64,000 nt of DNA from Candidatus Krumholzibacteriia bacterium. Its GTDB lineage: Bacteria; Krumholzibacteriota; Krumholzibacteriia; G020349025. The position numbers and the translations under genes are program-made. The notes beneath the pieces are model-generated. The model was not told the DNA's origin, made no database searches, and saw only the letters and a list, made by a program, of their open reading frames with translations. Positions 60,968-64,000 of this stretch are shown here, piece after piece. Each line of letters opens with the position of its first letter. Position 1 is the stretch's first letter. The DNA lies in NCBI GenBank assembly GCA_035649275.1, contig DASRJW010000134.1, positions 1 to 64,000 of the forward strand, given 5' to 3'.

Positions 60968-61887
60968 TGCAGCGCTTACAGCTCGGACCGCGGTCGCTGC
61001 GCTACGCCGGCGGGCCGAGCACGCGCGTCTTCGTCCTCCTCGGCCATCCGGTGGCACACTCGCTCTCTCCCGTGTTTCAAACCGCGGCGTTGCGCGCTCT
61101 CGACCTGGACGCGGTGTACCTCGCCGCCGACCTGGAAGCCGAGCACCTGCCGCAGGCCCTGGAGGCGCTGCGCCGCGCGGCAGCGGCAGGCCGTGTCGGC
61201 GGTGCCAACGTCACCTTGCCGCACAAGCGGGCGGTGCTCTCCCATCTGCAGGCACTGGACGAGACCGCGCGGCTCGCCGGGGCGGTGAACACGCTGGTCC
61301 TCATGCCCTCGCTCGGTCCGGGCGGGGAAGCCGGCTGGCGTGGCCACAACACCGACATCCCGGGACTGCGGCAGAGCCTCGAGGAGGCAGGCGTCTCTCT
61401 CGCCGGCGTGCCGGTCCTCGTCCTCGGTGCAGGTGGCATGGCGCGCGCCGCCGTCGTCGCCGCTCTCGGCGCCGGAGCCGCGTCGATCCGTGTCCTGGCG
61501 CGGCGCCCCGAGCGGGGCCGCGAACTGCTCGAGGCGGTCGGGGCAGTGTGGCCCGGGAAGCTGCCGCCGTGCACGCACGGCCCGCTCGATCCGGCGCCCG
61601 CGGATGTCTTCGACGCGGTGGCGGTGCTGCTGCAGTGCACGAGCTTGGGACTCCGCGCCGCGGATCCGAGCCCGCTGTCGCTCCGTGGCGCCCCGCCGGA
61701 GCTCTTCGTCTTCGACGCCGTCTACGCGCCGCACCCCACGGCGCTGCTGCGGGAAGCGCAGCGAACCGGCCTGCGCCACAGCGACGGTCTCGGGATGCTG
61801 CTGCACCAGGGGGCGCGGTCCTTGCAGCTCTGGACCGGCCTCGCGCCTCCTCTCGACGTCATGCGCCGCAGCCTCGGCCTCTCGTGA
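60967..61887 (+). CDS. aroE: Shikimate dehydrogenase
   Basis: A 306-residue NADPH-dependent dehydrogenase of the aromatic amino-acid pathway. The shikimate-binding elements GHPVAHSLSPVFQTAAL and NVTLPHK (catalytic lysine) and the aspartate of GHNTDIPGL are all present. The dinucleotide loop is VLGAGGMARA, and QGARSLQLWTG closes the family pattern. The ATG overlaps the lgt stop by one base. It carries about 18 extra N-terminal residues compared with most AroE proteins, so a downstream start is possible but none is obvious. Confidence 0.93.
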   Translation: MQRLQLGPRSLRYAGGPSTRVFVLLGHPVAHSLSPVFQTAALRALDLDAVYLAADLEAEHLPQALEALRRAAAAGRVGGANVTLPHKRAVLSHLQALDETARLAGAVNTLVLMPSLGPGGEAGWRGHNTDIPGLRQSLEEAGVSLAGVPVLVLGAGGMARAAVVAALGAGAASIRVLARRPERGRELLEAVGAVWPGKLPPCTHGPLDPAPADVFDAVAVLLQCTSLGLRAADPSPLSLRGAPPELFVFDAVYAPHPTALLREAQRTGLRHSDGLGMLLHQGARSLQLWTGLAPPLDVMRRSLGLS

Positions 61888-61894
61888 TTCGCTC

Positions 61895-62041
61895 GGGGCC
61901 AGCGGTGCACGAAGGGTTGCGGCGGACGCTCCTCGCGCGCGCTCCTGCGCGCTCGTCGCTCGACACGTGCCCTGCTCGCGCCTCCATGCGCTCGCCACGG
62001 GCAGGTGACGCCGCCGCAACCCTTCGTGCACCGCTGGCCCC
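61895..62041. repeat. 147-bp element with perfect 31-bp terminal inverted repeats
   Basis: 61895-61925 is the exact reverse complement of 62011-62041 (31 of 31 bases), starting GGGGCCAGCGGTGCACGAAG and ending in its complement. The 85-bp centre is GC-rich, non-coding on both strands and contains GCTC about every 10-20 bp. The element begins 8 nt after the aroE stop and ends 15 nt before the comF start. I see no target-site duplication and no second copy in the window. As RNA it would form a very long hairpin. Confidence 0.85.
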
Positions 62042-62056
62042 CAGGGAGAACATCCT

Positions 62057-62938
62057 GTGACCGATCGCGTCGCCGAGCGTGCGCAGCGTCGACGCCGGGC
62101 CCTGCTGGAGCGCTGGTGCCAAGCGATCCAGCGCCCGGTGCAAAGCGTTGTCGACGATCTGGTCGCGGCGCTCTTGCCCGCTGCCTGCCTGCACTGCCGC
62201 CGCAATCTAGAGACCGAGGACCACGCGCCGCCGGGTGTTCCGCCCTCACGGCTGTGCAACGGCGGCTTGCGCCGCCCTCTCGCCGGACCTTTCACCGTGC
62301 CGCTCCGCTTGCTCTGCCCGGGTTGTGCGCGCGGGCTGCGGCCGCCGGCCCCCGGCGGGGCGGGAGAGGCGGTGCCGGTGTGGAGCGCTTTCGCCCCCAC
62401 GCCGGAACTCTTCGCCCTGGTGCACGCTTTCAAGTACGGCGGCGCGGTGGAGCTAGCGGCATGGTTCGGACCCCGCCTGGCGCGCGCCGCGCCTGCCGCC
62501 CGTGCCCCCGACGCTCTCCTCGTCCCGGTGCCTCTGCATGCGCAGCGACGACGCGAACGCGGCTTCGATCAGAGCGCTCTTCTGGCTCGGGAGGTGGGGC
62601 AGAGGCTCGGGATGCCGGTGCACGAACACCTGCTCGTGCGCCGCCGCGCCACGCCGCCGCTCGCCGCGCTGGCGCACGCCGAGCGAGCTGCGGCGGTGCA
62701 AGGCGCCTTCGCCCGTGTGGCGCCGGTGCCCGCCGGGGCCGGTCTGGTCGTGCTCGTGGACGACGTGGTGACGACGGGCGCCACCACCACCGCCGCCTTT
62801 GCCGCCCTGGGTGTGCCGGCGGCGCGCACCGCCGTGCTCTGTGTGTGCAGCGCGCGCGTCGCTTGGTCCCAGGGAAGCAGGCCTGGGATCGGCGCAGAAT
62901 TTGTGCTAGAAGAAGCAAGGCGCGAGGGCAACGGGTGA
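62057..62938 (+). CDS. ComF-family phosphoribosyltransferase-like protein
   Basis: A 293-residue protein of the ComF/GntX group. Its N-terminal zinc-ribbon-like region has CLHC and CPGC pairs. The body holds the family phrase FALVHAFKYGG and a phosphoribosyltransferase domain with the PRPP loop VVLVDDVVTTGATTT, preceded by LVPVPLHAQRRRERGFDQSALLA. ComF proteins act in DNA uptake in naturally competent bacteria; no other competence gene lies here. GTG start. The first 35 residues are a basic helical extension. It is separated from aroE only by the 147-bp inverted-repeat element. Confidence 0.9.
   Translation: MTDRVAERAQRRRRALLERWCQAIQRPVQSVVDDLVAALLPAACLHCRRNLETEDHAPPGVPPSRLCNGGLRRPLAGPFTVPLRLLCPGCARGLRPPAPGGAGEAVPVWSAFAPTPELFALVHAFKYGGAVELAAWFGPRLARAAPAARAPDALLVPVPLHAQRRRERGFDQSALLAREVGQRLGMPVHEHLLVRRRATPPLAALAHAERAAAVQGAFARVAPVPAGAGLVVLVDDVVTTGATTTAAFAALGVPAARTAVLCVCSARVAWSQGSRPGIGAEFVLEEARREGNG

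Positions 62939-64000
<1,062 letters not shown>

Noticed and set aside
61926-62010. Small protein encoded inside the inverted-repeat element
   Set aside because: Open frames exist on the minus strand but have no ribosome-binding site and are a by-product of the GC-rich sequence.

Overview
The window is one contiguous, very GC-rich stretch of bacterial chromosome from a diderm. It carries about 50 protein genes and no rRNA, tRNA, CRISPR array, transposase or phage gene that I could recognise. Several protein types point to an uncultured member of the FCB/Eisenbacteria-like part of the tree: a TonB-dependent receptor with a carboxypeptidase-regulatory domain, two secreted proteins ending in FlgD/T9SS-like Ig domains, a PorV/PorQ outer-membrane protein and two GWxTD-type proteins. 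That placement is inference from gene content; no marker gene here settles it.

Layout. 16-3179 (minus): an O-methyltransferase, then a P-loop ATPase with a small unknown partner. 3350-7618 (plus): a MacAB-like exporter with an adaptor, an ATPase and two FtsX-type permeases. 7630-14765 (minus): a tightly overlapping TetR-TolC-HlyD-ATPase-ATPase-permease-permease operon of the YbhGFSR type, driven by a clear promoter/operator that overlaps the tetR start. 14937-23588: a secreted NHL propeller protein, an M19 dipeptidase, a cell-wall group (coiled-coil lipoprotein, two overlapping L,D-transpeptidases, a secreted unknown) and a five-repeat secreted protein. 23873-31417: an M3-like metallopeptidase, EgtB, then on the minus strand an ATP-grasp ligase with NfuA, then GcvT and GcvH behind a structured intergenic region. 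31414-35910: an oligopeptide ABC importer.

36299-44809 is a surface operon (TonB receptor, large secreted Ca-binding-like protein, PorV, GWxTD-like protein). It lies behind a near-consensus promoter and a 270-nt leader that contains a terminator-like hairpin. 45094-50779 follows behind an identical -35/-10 pair and encodes ExbB, two ExbD, a TolC-family protein, a GWxTD lipoprotein and an NlpC/P60 protein. This looks like a proton-driven envelope machine and is the best candidate for an undescribed system. After it come a rhomboid-TPR protein and aspartate kinase.

53734-60029 is the rod-shape locus radC-mreB-mreC-mreD-mrdA-rodA, with most reading frames overlapping. Then follow lgt, aroE, a 147-bp element bounded by perfect 31-bp inverted repeats, a comF-family gene and the start of gap, which runs off the window end.

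Starts were chosen by ribosome-binding site, overlap with the upstream stop, signal peptide position and domain boundary; many are GTG and one is TTG. Several operon-leading genes (tetR, lysC, dppB, lgt) lack a Shine-Dalgarno and have a -10-like hexamer 6-8 nt before the start, which suggests leaderless mRNAs. Function calls rest on motifs read by eye; no database search was run.
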